Source: Anaerolineales bacterium
Lineage (GTDB): Bacteria > Chloroflexota > Anaerolineae > Anaerolineales > Villigracilaceae
NCBI GenBank assembly: GCA_019187665.1
Contig: JABARH010000021.1
Coordinates: forward strand, 34,672-98,671
Direction of reading: 5' to 3'
DNA length: 64,000 nt
Shown here: positions 36,129 through 46,702 of the stretch, in pieces
How the letters are laid out: every line of letters begins with the position of its first letter
How positions within the stretch are numbered: position 1 is the first letter of the stretch
Position numbers and translations under genes: made by a program
The notes under the pieces: generated by a model
What the model saw: only the letters and a program-made list of their open reading frames with translations
Database searches by the model: none
Told to the model about the DNA's origin: nothing

Positions 36129-36161
36129 GAACCTTTTCGGCTGGATGTCCAAAACATGGAA

Positions 36162-36167
36162 TACAAT
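36162..36167 (+). promoter_or_regulatory. -10 box of leaderless promoter (galK)
   Basis: TACAAT with 6 nt to the ATG at 36174. Confidence 0.55.
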
Positions 36168-36173
36168 ACCGAC

Positions 36174-37328
36174 ATGAATCGCGATTTGAAACAAGCCTTC
36201 CGTGAGCGCTTCCACAGCGAGCCGACCATTCCAGTCCGCGCGCCGGGACGAGTGAATCTGATTGGCGAATACACCGACTACAACGAGGGATTCGTCCTGC
36301 CAATGGCGATTAACCACGAGGTTCGCATCGCCCTGCGACCCCGGGCGGATCGGCGTGTGGCGGTCGTTTCTCTCGATCTGAACGAGCGCAGCGAATTCGA
36401 TCTCGACTCGCTGGAACGCGGAACAGGGTGGTCCGAATATTTAAAAGGCGTGGCGCACGAGTTACAAGTGACGGGATACAGGTTACGCGGCTGGGAGGGC
36501 GTACTGACCGGCGACGTGCCACGCGGCGCGGGACTCTCCTCCTCCGCAGCGCTGGAGATGGCAACGGCGCGGGCGTTCGCGGAAGTCAGCGGGTTCGCAT
36601 GGGACGCGATGCAGATGGCGCAGATCGGCCAGCGCGCAGAGAGCGCCTGGGTGGGCGTCCATTGCGGCATCATGGATCAAGCCGTCAGCGCCGCGGCGAA
36701 GGCAGGCTACGCGTTCTTCCTCGATTGCAGGTCGTTGGAATACAAGCACATCCCACTCCCGAAGAAGGTGTCTGTGGTGACGCTGGACACATCCACGCGG
36801 CGCGGGCTTGTGGATTCAGCCTATAACGAACGACGCGAACAATGCGAACGGGCGGCGCGCTTCTTCGGCGTGAAGGCCTTGCGCGATGTGAGTGTGGAAG
36901 AGTTTGAGGAAAAAGGTAAATTGAGGATTGAAAATCGGGAGTTTCTGGATGAGTTGGCCTGGAAGCGGGCGCGGCACGTCATCACAGAGAATGCACGCGT
37001 ATTACAAGCCGTCGAGTCCATGCACAATGATGACCCCGTGACTCTGGGAAAATTGTTCAACGAGAGTCACGCCAGCCTGTGCGATGATTTCGAGGTGACG
37101 AATGATGCCTTGAATCAAATCGTGGAGGTCGCGCAGAGACAACCCGCGTGTTATGGGGCGCGCATGACGGGCGCGGGATTCGGCGGGTGTGCGGTGGCGC
37201 TTGTGCGGCGGGAATCCGCTGATGAGTTTGCTCAAGCCGTCGGCACAGAATACCGCGCGCGGTCGGGGATGGAGGCAAAGGTATATGTTTGTCAAGCAAG
37301 CGAAGGGGCAAGCGTAATAAAAGAGTAG
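36174..37328 (+). CDS. galK: Galactokinase
   Basis: A 384-residue GHMP kinase phosphorylating galactose at C1 in the Leloir pathway. Signatures: the galactokinase N-terminal motif APGRVNLIGEYTDYNEGFVLP, the ATP loop GDVPRGAGLSSSAALEMA, and ARMTGAGFGGCAVALV near the end. The ATG at 36174 is 6 nt after a TACAAT box; longer in-frame starts at 36102 and 36156 lie in or before the promoter. No other Leloir gene is adjacent. Confidence 0.95.
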   Translation: MNRDLKQAFRERFHSEPTIPVRAPGRVNLIGEYTDYNEGFVLPMAINHEVRIALRPRADRRVAVVSLDLNERSEFDLDSLERGTGWSEYLKGVAHELQVTGYRLRGWEGVLTGDVPRGAGLSSSAALEMATARAFAEVSGFAWDAMQMAQIGQRAESAWVGVHCGIMDQAVSAAAKAGYAFFLDCRSLEYKHIPLPKKVSVVTLDTSTRRGLVDSAYNERREQCERAARFFGVKALRDVSVEEFEEKGKLRIENREFLDELAWKRARHVITENARVLQAVESMHNDDPVTLGKLFNESHASLCDDFEVTNDALNQIVEVAQRQPACYGARMTGAGFGGCAVALVRRESADEFAQAVGTEYRARSGMEAKVYVCQASEGASVIKE

Positions 37329-37350
37329 AGCGAGATAGTATCCTACTGAT

Positions 37351-38166
37351 TCACTCCGTGGTAATTGTTACTTCTGCTGTCATCCCCCATAACAAACCAA
37401 CAGGCTGTTTATCGAACACAAGCGTAACCTTGAAAACCACGTCGCCGCCGAGGGTGTCGGCGTGGGGCGCGATGGCGGTGATGTGCGCGGGAAACTCTTT
37501 GCCGAGCGCGGCCACAAAGACCGACGCGGTCTGCCCGATATTGATTTTGGCGACGTCGCGTTCCGAGAGATCGGTGGTTTCGACTTGTAACTGGTCGAGG
37601 GTGGCAATGGTGAGGACGGGGTGATTCAATTGCGCGAGTTCGCCCGCCAGCATGTGAACGGCGACCACTGTCCCGTCGAAGGGGGCAGTGAGGGTGGATT
37701 GGGCAAGCGTGGCCTGTGCCACTTCGAGCGAGGCCTGTGCGCGGACGGCCAGCGCGTCGCCGCGTTGAATCACTTCGCGTGGCTCAGTTTCGAAATATGG
37801 TTTGCCTTTCCAGGTGTATCTTTTTACAGTGCGGTAGCGTTGCAGCTCCGCGTAGGATTGCGCCGAACGATAAGCGGCCTCCGCGGCGGTGACGGCGTAT
37901 TCGAGTTCGGGTGTGTTGAGCGCGGCAAGCGGTTCGCCTGCTTTGGCGGCGTCGCCTCGTTCCACATTAACTTCACGGATGATCGCGCTGTTGAGAAATC
38001 CCAACTCTGCCGCCTGCGCGGGGACAATAACCGCTGAGGCGGTAACTGTCGTCCCTCCCTGCGCGCGGGCTGTTGCAATAGGGCTGAGGAGTAGGGCAAT
38101 GATGGTGAAGAGCGTTAACGCGAACGACACGAATAAGCGAACGACTCGAATTTTCTTTTCTTTCAT
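37351..38166 (-). CDS. Periplasmic adaptor (HlyD/MacA-like), second copy
   Basis: A 271-residue protein with a Sec signal peptide (LFVSFALTLFTIIALLLSPIATARAQG) and an adaptor fold: biotinyl-lipoyl-like halves (AGEPLAALNTPELEYAV and STLTAPFDGTVVAVHMLAGE), a short helical hairpin and a beta-barrel region (INIGQTASVFVAALG). The ATG at 38166 directly follows GAGGAAAG. It is the last gene of the efflux operon and a paralogue of the gene before it. Confidence 0.82.
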   Translation of the reverse strand: MKEKKIRVVRLFVSFALTLFTIIALLLSPIATARAQGGTTVTASAVIVPAQAAELGFLNSAIIREVNVERGDAAKAGEPLAALNTPELEYAVTAAEAAYRSAQSYAELQRYRTVKRYTWKGKPYFETEPREVIQRGDALAVRAQASLEVAQATLAQSTLTAPFDGTVVAVHMLAGELAQLNHPVLTIATLDQLQVETTDLSERDVAKINIGQTASVFVAALGKEFPAHITAIAPHADTLGGDVVFKVTLVFDKQPVGLLWGMTAEVTITTE

Positions 38167-38179
38167 CTTTCCTCGCGCG

Positions 38180-38974
38180 TTACCTGGTTTCAATTTCCAC
38201 GTTGGCAGACATGCCCCAACGCAGGCCTTGCGGCTGTTTGCTTAGCTCGATGGTGACCGCGAAGACCACGCCGCCGCCGAGGGCGGAGGGGATGAGCGCG
38301 ATATCCACGACCCTGCCTTCAAATGTATCGTTCAACGCTTTGATGGAGACCCGCACGGCCTGACCAACTTTGACGCGGGCTACGTCCAACTCAGAGAGGT
38401 CGGTGGTTTCGAGGTGGAATTTGGACAGGTCGCCGAGGGTAACAATGACGCGGCCAGGGACGACTGTCTCGCCCGCGACGGCGTCCACGGAGACAACGGT
38501 CGCGTCGAACGGAGCCATTAGCGTTGATTGCGCTTCGAGCGCGGCCCTGGCTGAATCGAGTAGGGCCTGGGCGCGGTCGAGGTCGGCTTTGGCGGATTCC
38601 ATATTTTGTTCCGCCGTGCCAACCCGCTGCAAGAATCGTAGTTGAATATCGGCCACATCCCAATTGGCCTGCGCCTCGCGGACTCTTGCTTCGAGCAGGG
38701 CGGTGTCGAGCGTGACGAGAGTCTGGCCTGCCGTCACTTTGTCGCCCACGTTCACATCCACGCTCTTGACGCGTCCAATCGCGGGGAAGGAGAGCTGCGC
38801 GGTACGGAGAGGAACGATCGTGGCGGAGGCGGAGATCACGTCAGCGGAGGATCCGCTCGGCGAGGCCGTATCCAGCGCGACCGTCGGAAGAGGCGTCGGC
38901 GAGGAGGAGGGGAGGGCCGAGCAGGCGGTCAGGAGCGTTATCAGTAAGCAGTGAACAGTGATCAGTCGTTTCAT
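38180..38974 (-). CDS. Lipoprotein adaptor of an ABC efflux pump (HlyD/MacA-like)
   Basis: A 264-residue protein with a lipobox (LITLLTACSAL) and membrane-fusion-protein halves (VTAGQTLVTLDTALLEARV and STLMAPFDATVVSVDAVAGE) around a helical hairpin (LDRAQALLDSARAALE). It would join the MacB-like permeases to transport across the envelope. The ATG at 38974 follows GGAGAAAA. The usual outer-membrane partner is not encoded here, as expected if the cell lacks a TolC-type exit. Confidence 0.84.
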   Translation of the reverse strand: MKRLITVHCLLITLLTACSALPSSSPTPLPTVALDTASPSGSSADVISASATIVPLRTAQLSFPAIGRVKSVDVNVGDKVTAGQTLVTLDTALLEARVREAQANWDVADIQLRFLQRVGTAEQNMESAKADLDRAQALLDSARAALEAQSTLMAPFDATVVSVDAVAGETVVPGRVIVTLGDLSKFHLETTDLSELDVARVKVGQAVRVSIKALNDTFEGRVVDIALIPSALGGGVVFAVTIELSKQPQGLRWGMSANVEIETR

Positions 38975-39033
38975 TTTTCTCCATTGTCGGTACCGCAACA
39001 TTCATGTTGCCTGGCAAAATAAATTTTGCGGTA

Positions 39034-39726
39034 CTACTTTCCATTCGCGCGTTCGTCTTTTTCGATCACGCCGTCGCGCAATGTGACAACACGATTGGCG
39101 TAGCCGATGACGCGCGGGTCGTGCGTGGCGAAGACGAAGGTGACGCCCGTCTCTTTGTTGAGTTTGGAGATGATCTCCATGACCTGCCTGCCGTTGTCCG
39201 AATCCAGATTCGCGGTGGGCTCGTCGGCGAGGACGATGAGCGGGCGCGTGATGAGCGCGCGGGCAACCGCGACGCGCTGTTGTTCGCCGCCGCTGAGTTG
39301 GTCGGGACGATGATACGCCCGATCGGAGAGACCGACCGCATCGAGCAGTTCCATGACGCGTTGTTTGCGATTCCCTTCCTGGCGGCCGCCGAGAAGCAGG
39401 GGCATTTCCACGTTTTCGTAGGCGTTGAGGGTGGGGATGAGCGCAAAGAACTGGAACACGAATCCGAGTGTGGACTTGCGAAGATCTGCGCGCTGGTTGC
39501 GATTCAGTCTGGTCACATCCTTGCCGTTGATGTGGACGGCGCCTGTGGTGGGCAGGTCGAGACAGCCGACAATTTGCAACAGTGTGGTCTTGCCCGAGCC
39601 AGAGGGACCCACAAGGGCGGTAAACTCGCCTGATTCAATTTTAAGATTCACGCCGCGCAAGGCGCGTGTCTCCACTTTGCCGATGGTGAAATTGCGGGTG
39701 ACGTTTGAGATATTTGCGACTTCCAT
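39034..39726 (-). CDS. ABC transporter ATPase (MacB/LolD type)
   Basis: A 230-residue ATPase with Walker [14 protein letters not shown]-loop near [20 protein letters not shown], signature [15 protein letters not shown], Walker [14 protein letters not shown] and switch His in FATHDPRV. It energises the two FtsX-like permeases encoded upstream. The frame stays open through the 8-base repeat array upstream, but the ATG at 39726 ([13 protein letters not shown]) gives the normal start. Confidence 0.93.
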   Translation of the reverse strand: MEVANISNVTRNFTIGKVETRALRGVNLKIESGEFTALVGPSGSGKTTLLQIVGCLDLPTTGAVHINGKDVTRLNRNQRADLRKSTLGFVFQFFALIPTLNAYENVEMPLLLGGRQEGNRKQRVMELLDAVGLSDRAYHRPDQLSGGEQQRVAVARALITRPLIVLADEPTANLDSDNGRQVMEIISKLNKETGVTFVFATHDPRVIGYANRVVTLRDGVIEKDERANGK

Positions 39727-39741
39727 GATGAACTCCTTGGG

Positions 39742-39909
39742 GGTAGACAGGTAGACAGGTATACAGGTAGACAGGTATACAGGTAGACAGGTAGACAGGT
39801 ACACAGGTAGACAGGTAGACAGGTACACAGGTACACAGGTAGACAGGTACACAGGTACACAGGTACACAGGTAGACAGGTACACAGGTACACAGGTACAC
39901 AGGTACACA
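39742..39909. repeat. Tandem array of 21 eight-base units (orientation 1)
   Basis: About 21 head-to-tail copies of GGTAGACA/GGTACACA/GGTATACA fill the first part of the spacer between the ATPase and permease genes. On the minus strand every frame is open and translates to a Cys/Tyr/Val/Pro-rich repeat, an effect of the 8-base period, not evidence for a protein. Confidence 0.95.
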
Positions 39910-39916
39910 AAGAACA

Positions 39917-40116
39917 TGTTTACGTGTCTACGTGTCTACATGTCTACGTGTCTACATGTCTACGTGTCTACATGTCTACGTGTCTACATGTCTACGTGTC
40001 TACATGTCTACATGTCTACATGTCTACATGTCTACATGTCTACGTGTTTACATGTCTACGTGTCTACATGTCTACGTGTCTACATGTCTACATGTTTACG
40101 TGTCTACGTGTCTACA
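39917..40116. repeat. Tandem array of 25 eight-base units (orientation 2)
   Basis: About 25 copies of TGTCTACG/TGTCTACA (with a few TGTTTAC variants). Each is the reverse complement of the first array's unit except at one position. The two arrays meet head to head at 39910-39916, so together they could form a long imperfect hairpin or cruciform. Confidence 0.95.
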
Positions 40117-40119
40117 TAT

Positions 40120-41343
40120 TTACTTCCCATGCAACGCGTCCACTGGCTCCATGCGGGAGGCCATGCGGGCGGGGGCGAAGGATGCGACGAGGGTGACAAT
40201 GTATGTGAGGACGCTGAGATAGATCACGTTGTCGAGGGTCAGCACGGTGTAGATGCGGTTGTTGATCAGGATGCCCGTGAGTCCCATCTTGCTGATGTCT
40301 ATCGGCAAACCGTTGACGCCGAAGTAGTACGTCAGCGCGCCGCCCAGAATGATCCCGCCGATGACGCCGAGGGTGGCGATCAGCGCGGCCTCGACCAGGA
40401 ACTGCAACAGGATGCGCCGTCCCTTCATGCCGATGGCGGCCAGGATTCCGATCTCGCGCGTGCGTTCAAAGACAGACATGACCAGCGTGTTTGAAACAAC
40501 GGTGGCGGTGATGCCCAGCACGATGAGATAGAAGATGCTCATGTATGCGTTGGCGAAATCTTCGAACTGGACAACCATCGCGTTCATCTCGCGCCACGTC
40601 ACGACGGTGTAGTTCGGCGATTGCAGCGCCGCGGCGACTGCCTCCGCCTGCTCTTTGTTTTGCAGCACAATGAAGATCAGGCTGGCGCGATCCTCCGCGC
40701 CTGTGATGGCCTGCGCTTTGGCCAGCGGCAGGAAAACCGTACTTTCATCGTAGCCAAACGTGTTGGTGGTGTAGATGCCGCGCACAGTGAACAACTGCTC
40801 GACCACATCCCCGTTCGACGTGTTGACCAGCAGGTTGACCTGTCCGCCGACGGCGAGTCCGAGTTTGTCCGCGAGCGGCTGACCGACGAGGATTCCCTCG
40901 CGGTCGCCGGCGGCGATGAACTCGCCCTCGATCAATCCTTGACGATAGACCTGGTTTGCCGCCGCGTTAGGATCCAGCCCGACGATCTGGACCCCGCGCG
41001 AATTTTCGCCGCGCGTCACGATTCCGTTCGCGACGAGGCGCGGGGTCGCGTCCACGATCTGTGGATACTGTCCCTTGATGGTATCTGCCAATGCCTGTGG
41101 GTTTTCGAGCAGATCATCCCATTTCAGGCTGATCTTGTTCTCATCGTAGGTGAGACTGCGAATCTGGAGATGCCCGCTGAAGAGTTGGATGGTGTTCTTG
41201 AGCGCGCCCTGCATTTCGCCCACCAGCACGCCCGACATCATCACGAGCAGACCCAGGCCAACCGTCACCGCCAGCGCGGAGAGCAGCGTGCGGCGCTTGT
41301 TGCGCCCAAGATCGCGAAAGGCCATTTTGAAAAGTTGGAACAT
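40120..41343 (-). CDS. FtsX/MacB-family permease, copy 2
   Basis: A 407-residue permease with an N-terminal membrane helix (about 18-40), a large extracytoplasmic MacB-like domain (about 45-270) and three C-terminal helices with the conserved VFERTREIGILAAIGMKGRRI loop. It pairs with the ATPase encoded downstream. Homologous to the next permease upstream; they probably form a heterodimer or two alternative pumps. The C-terminus ends just at the repeat array. Confidence 0.88.
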   Translation of the reverse strand: MFQLFKMAFRDLGRNKRRTLLSALAVTVGLGLLVMMSGVLVGEMQGALKNTIQLFSGHLQIRSLTYDENKISLKWDDLLENPQALADTIKGQYPQIVDATPRLVANGIVTRGENSRGVQIVGLDPNAAANQVYRQGLIEGEFIAAGDREGILVGQPLADKLGLAVGGQVNLLVNTSNGDVVEQLFTVRGIYTTNTFGYDESTVFLPLAKAQAITGAEDRASLIFIVLQNKEQAEAVAAALQSPNYTVVTWREMNAMVVQFEDFANAYMSIFYLIVLGITATVVSNTLVMSVFERTREIGILAAIGMKGRRILLQFLVEAALIATLGVIGGIILGGALTYYFGVNGLPIDISKMGLTGILINNRIYTVLTLDNVIYLSVLTYIVTLVASFAPARMASRMEPVDALHGK

Positions 41344-41398
41344 AAGTTTCTCTCCATACGAGAAGGTTGAAGTTCGGAGGGACCTGTTGCGTGTTCCG

Positions 41399-41430
41399 TG
41401 TGTACCTGTCTACCTGTGTACGTGTGTACT
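41399..41430. repeat. Short 8-base array between the two permease genes
   Basis: Four units, TGTGTACC, TGTCTACC, TGTGTACG and TGTGTACT, of the same 8-base family as the large arrays at 39.7-40.1 kb, placed right at the 3' end of the first permease gene. Confidence 0.85.
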
Positions 41431-42693
41431 TTACACGTAATGCAGCGCCTCGGCGGGTTCGCGGTGCGAGGCTTCGCGGGCGGGGATGAACGCGGCCAGC
41501 GTGGAGATGATCACCACCGTGCCAGCGCGCCAGCCGATATTCTGCAATCCCAGTGAGGGATAGATGCGTCCGCTGATCAGCGCCATATATTCGGTGATGG
41601 AAGAGTAATCGCCGTAATCCATCCCGACTTTGGCAAAGATGCCGTTGATGATCAGTCCCGTCACTACGCCCGCGGCCGCACCGACCAGTCCGATCAGCGC
41701 GCCTTCGATGACAAACAACGCCGCGATCTGACGCGGCTTCATGCCCATCGCGCCGAGCAGACCGATCTCACGCGTCCGCTCGTAGACGGCCATCAGCAAC
41801 AGGTTCAAGATGCCGATCGCCGCAATGCAGATGATGATCACGCCAAAGACGTTCATCGCCGCGCCCTTGCTGTTGATGGCTTGCTCGAGTTCAGGATAAT
41901 TCTGATTCCACGACTCGACCTCATATCCAGGCAACGCGGGCGCGAGCGCGGAGACAACCTTCTCCTCCTCGCCGAGTTGCCTGATGTTTATCTGAATCTC
42001 CGTGGACTGTCCGTCGAGTCCGAACAAGGCTTGCGCCTCCGCCAACGGGATGTAGGCCGTCTGACGCTCGAGGCTCGGGATGCCAATATCATAAATTCCA
42101 ACGACGGTCATCGTGCGCTGACGGTTCTGCTTGTGGATGTCGCTGCCGACCATCGTGATGCGGTCGCCGACTTTCACGTTCATCACATCCGCCATGCCGC
42201 GGCCGATCAGAATCACATCGCCGCCGTCCGTGGTCAACCACTCGCCCTCTTTGATATTCTGCGCGATCAGGCTGAGCGGCTTGCCCGCGTCGACCCCCTC
42301 TTTGATCGGAGCGGCCTCCGCCTCGGGGTCAATGCCGATGATGCGGACGCCGAAGGCGCCCTCGCGATTGGAGAGCAGGCCGCCCGTCTGGATGCGACGC
42401 GTGGCCGAGATGACGTTGGGGTCAGCGAGCGCGACCTGGACGACGGCCGCGTCATTCTCCAACGGGAGAAGCGGGTTGCTGTCCACCTTTGCGCGATAGC
42501 CCGCCGCGTGGATCTGGATGTTGCCGCCCAGCACGCGGATGGCGTTGCCGTAGATGGCGTTGTTGAAGCCGTCAATCAGGCCGTCGTACCACATCATCAA
42601 ACCGAGGCTGAGACTCATGGCAAGGACAATGTTGATCGTGCGGCGTTTGTGCCGCCAGATGTTGCGCCATGCGAGGCGCAGGTATAAAGTCAT
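41431..42693 (-). CDS. FtsX/MacB-family permease, copy 1
   Basis: A 420-residue permease with the same plan: N-terminal helix, MacB-like domain, and three C-terminal helices with AVYERTREIGLLGAMGMKPRQI. The ATG overlaps the stop of the tetR gene by 4 bases, so it is coupled to its probable repressor. The end of the gene abuts the short 8-base array. Confidence 0.88.
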   Translation of the reverse strand: MTLYLRLAWRNIWRHKRRTINIVLAMSLSLGLMMWYDGLIDGFNNAIYGNAIRVLGGNIQIHAAGYRAKVDSNPLLPLENDAAVVQVALADPNVISATRRIQTGGLLSNREGAFGVRIIGIDPEAEAAPIKEGVDAGKPLSLIAQNIKEGEWLTTDGGDVILIGRGMADVMNVKVGDRITMVGSDIHKQNRQRTMTVVGIYDIGIPSLERQTAYIPLAEAQALFGLDGQSTEIQINIRQLGEEEKVVSALAPALPGYEVESWNQNYPELEQAINSKGAAMNVFGVIIICIAAIGILNLLLMAVYERTREIGLLGAMGMKPRQIAALFVIEGALIGLVGAAAGVVTGLIINGIFAKVGMDYGDYSSITEYMALISGRIYPSLGLQNIGWRAGTVVIISTLAAFIPAREASHREPAEALHYV

Positions 42694-43367
42694 TTCGTTG
42701 TCCTTTCAGCGCTGCTTACGAATTGCGACTCTGTCTTGCGCAAACCGTACTCCATCACGTACAGCAACTTGTCAATTTTTTCCTGGGTCTTCGCGGAGCG
42801 CACCCACTTCATGATGTCTTTCTGTTTCATGCCTTCGTTGATGATGTAGGCGCTGATGGCGTTGCTCCACGTTTCCATGATCATCACCGCCAGGTCCACA
42901 TCCACACTCGGATCCACTTCGCCATTCTTCATCGCCTGTTCGATCATATATCGCAAGGCTTTGGCGCTTCGATCGCGCAGGTCGGCAAAGGTGTGTCCGT
43001 AATACATGCCTTCGGCAAACAACACGCGGCTGATGGCCTGGGTCAGCAAAGGATGTTTCGTGTTGAACTCCATGCCCGTCTTGATCATCCAACGGAAATA
43101 TTGGAAGGTATCCATGTTCCCATTGGGTGGATGCTTGTCCTTGAAGAAATCCGTCTTCTCCAGCTCGATCACGGAGAGCAGGTGCATGAAGACATCCTGC
43201 TTGTCTTCGAAGTACTGGTAGAAACTGCCTTTGGAAATTCCGCTGTTCTCGACGATGCGATTCGTGGACGCGTTCTCCAAACCGTACTCGGCAAACTCGT
43301 CCACGGCGGCGCTGACTATTTTTTCGCGTTTTTCTTCAGGGAGGTTGAAAAAGGTTTGCTTGGGCAT
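42690..43367 (-). CDS. TetR-family transcriptional regulator
   Basis: A 225-residue protein with an N-terminal TetR helix-turn-helix (EKREKIVSAAVDEFAEYGLE, then TNRIVENSGISKGSFYQYFE) and a ligand-binding helical C-terminal domain. It is the first gene of the efflux operon and probably represses it: dyad operators occupy the region between its -10 box and ATG. The inducer is unknown; pump substrates are likely candidates. Confidence 0.9.
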   Translation of the reverse strand: MPKQTFFNLPEEKREKIVSAAVDEFAEYGLENASTNRIVENSGISKGSFYQYFEDKQDVFMHLLSVIELEKTDFFKDKHPPNGNMDTFQYFRWMIKTGMEFNTKHPLLTQAISRVLFAEGMYYGHTFADLRDRSAKALRYMIEQAMKNGEVDPSVDVDLAVMIMETWSNAISAYIINEGMKQKDIMKWVRSAKTQEKIDKLLYVMEYGLRKTESQFVSSAERTTK

Positions 43368-43373
43368 AATTTA

Positions 43374-43419
43374 TGACCTGCTGGTCACGTGACTTCCAGG
43401 TCATATGACCAGCAGGTCA
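43374..43419. promoter_or_regulatory. Compound operator upstream of tetR and the efflux operon
   Basis: TGACCTGCTGGTCA at 43374-43387 and its exact reverse complement TGACCAGCAGGTCA at 43406-43419 flank a perfect palindrome GGTCATATGACC (43399-43410). Each is a TGACC/GGTCA dyad. They lie immediately downstream of the -10 box, ideal for a TetR roadblock. Confidence 0.8.
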
Positions 43420-43420
43420 C

Positions 43421-43426
43421 ATTATA
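43421..43426 (-). promoter_or_regulatory. -10 box of the tetR-efflux operon
   Basis: TATAAT on the minus strand, bordering the operator array; the ATG is about 54 nt downstream. Confidence 0.6.
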
Positions 43427-43677
43427 GGCCGATTCCCCCGCTTGTCAATGGGGATGAATAGACTTTATCGGTAATAAGCCCAAGTTCTTTTGTAGGACGC
43501 AGATAAACGCCGATGAACGCTGATAAAGAAGAAAAAATCCGCGTTTTCCGCGTCAATCCGCGTCCGAAAAATTATTTCCGATAACGTCTAATGTAATGAA
43601 TTCCTTGCTCTGCCGCAAGGGCGCAACGATTTAAAACCTGGCGCCCATGCGCCTTTGCGTTGGATGTTTTTGAGAAA
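43427..43677. other. Gene-free spacer with degenerate repeats
   Basis: Contains CGCAGATAAACGCCGATGA-type and CCGCGTTTTCCGCGTCAATC-type short repeats, and a GGCGCCCATGCGCC palindrome near the 3' end. No gene is seen. Confidence 0.5.
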
Positions 43678-44496
43678 CTACGCTTCTCGCGACGGTCCAG
43701 CCTGTTTCATCCACCCCAGGCGGATTCGTCCCCCGATCATCTTCACCACCAGTCCCGCCCGCCAAAACGCGACCGCGGCCATGCCATGCGCCAACACCGC
43801 GAACAGCGGCGGCGTCTCCAGCGTGTAATATGTCCAGCACTCGCGCGTCGTCCCCCAGCGCTCGAGAAAATATCCCAGTCCCGCGCCCGCCGCGAAAGTC
43901 AGGAAGGCGTAGCGATGATCCGTCGGCGTGAGGATGAGGAGAACGCAGAGAATTAATGCCAGCCAGGTGTAGGATTTGTCGAACGTCGGCGCGATAAAAA
44001 CCAGCATGAGGGAAATAAAAAGCGCAAAAGCGCTCCAATAGAGAGTAGAGAACAGAGAGCGGAGAGTAGTCGAGTGTCCCTTACCAATCATCCAATTGAG
44101 GAGGCGCGTGATTCGGTCAATGGATAGGCTCGCGATCGGCCAGGCAGGGATGATCCATAACGGCGGACGTTCGGCGGTGTAGTAATGCCACAGGTTCGTC
44201 TGCGTACCCCAACTCTCAATTGCCAGCCCTCCGCAGATGCCGACAAAGACGATCAGCGCGTCCGTTTTGAGATCCGCACGGGCAACAATGGTCAACGACA
44301 TAAACCCGAAGATGCCAAACAATAGCCAGTCGAGATAGCGCCACCATTCGCCGCTCCAGTCTATATAGGAAAGAACCTCTTCTGCGAGAGGCCACCAGAT
44401 ATAAACGATGAGGAAGATGACAAGGAAAAACCCGCCCAGCAAAATGGACGAGTCGCGCGTCCAGAAGCGCGGGCGGGAGGCGCGGGGAGAGTCCAT
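43678..44496 (-). CDS. Polytopic membrane protein of unknown function
   Basis: A 272-residue protein with about seven or eight hydrophobic segments and many Trp residues. Two similar motifs, ESWGTQTNLWHYYTAERPPL and ERWGTTRECWTYYTLETPPL, occur about 120 residues apart, each followed by a Phe/Ile-rich helix, so the protein looks like an internal duplication. No family was recognised with confidence. The start is leaderless (TATAAT, 7 nt, ATG). Confidence 0.7.
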   Translation of the reverse strand: MDSPRASRPRFWTRDSSILLGGFFLVIFLIVYIWWPLAEEVLSYIDWSGEWWRYLDWLLFGIFGFMSLTIVARADLKTDALIVFVGICGGLAIESWGTQTNLWHYYTAERPPLWIIPAWPIASLSIDRITRLLNWMIGKGHSTTLRSLFSTLYWSAFALFISLMLVFIAPTFDKSYTWLALILCVLLILTPTDHRYAFLTFAAGAGLGYFLERWGTTRECWTYYTLETPPLFAVLAHGMAAVAFWRAGLVVKMIGGRIRLGWMKQAGPSREA

Positions 44497-44503
44497 GCGG
44501 CGG

Positions 44504-44509
44504 ATTATA
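44504..44509 (-). promoter_or_regulatory. -10 box of leaderless promoter (polytopic membrane protein)
   Basis: TATAAT on the minus strand, 7 nt before the ATG at 44496. It touches the end of the MITE-like element. Confidence 0.6.
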
Positions 44510-44511
44510 TA

Positions 44512-44577
44512 ATACCCACGTCACACATTGCGCATTCCACCTTCTAAAAAAGCGCAATGTGTGACCGAGTGCAGTAT
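44512..44577. mobile_element. MITE-like inverted-repeat element, copy 1
   Basis: A 66-base element beginning ATACCCAC and ending GTGCAGTAT. A perfect 14-base internal stem, GTCACACATTGCGC/GCGCAATGTGTGAC, encloses the loop ATTCCACCTTCTAAAAAA. A second copy lies at 59138-59204. Confidence 0.75.
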
Positions 44578-44590
44578 GGTAGAGGAGACA

Positions 44591-46684
<2,094 letters not shown>

Positions 46685-46690
46685 TCAAAG

Positions 46691-46696
46691 TAAACT
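46691..46696 (+). promoter_or_regulatory. -10 box of leaderless promoter (85-residue winged-helix gene)
   Basis: TAAACT with 6 nt to the ATG at 46703; divergent from the ligA promoter. Confidence 0.4.
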
Positions 46697-46702
46697 TTAC
46701 CC

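Larger units (their letters stand above)
39727..40119. other. Spacer inside the efflux operon, filled by repeat arrays
   Basis: This 393-base gap between the ATPase and the upstream permease gene holds only the two 8-base arrays and the ATPase ribosome region (AAGGAGTTCATC). No gene is supported despite long open frames on both strands. Confidence 0.85.

Noticed and set aside
39742..40116. CRISPR array
   Set aside because: Units are 8 bases, contiguous and without unique spacers; no cas gene is present.
39641..40494. Long open frames with Tyr/Cys/Val/Pro- or Met/Ser/Thr/Cys-rich repeats on both strands
   Set aside because: They are by-products of the 8-base tandem arrays, which have no stop in any frame on one strand. 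There is no start context and no non-repeat domain.
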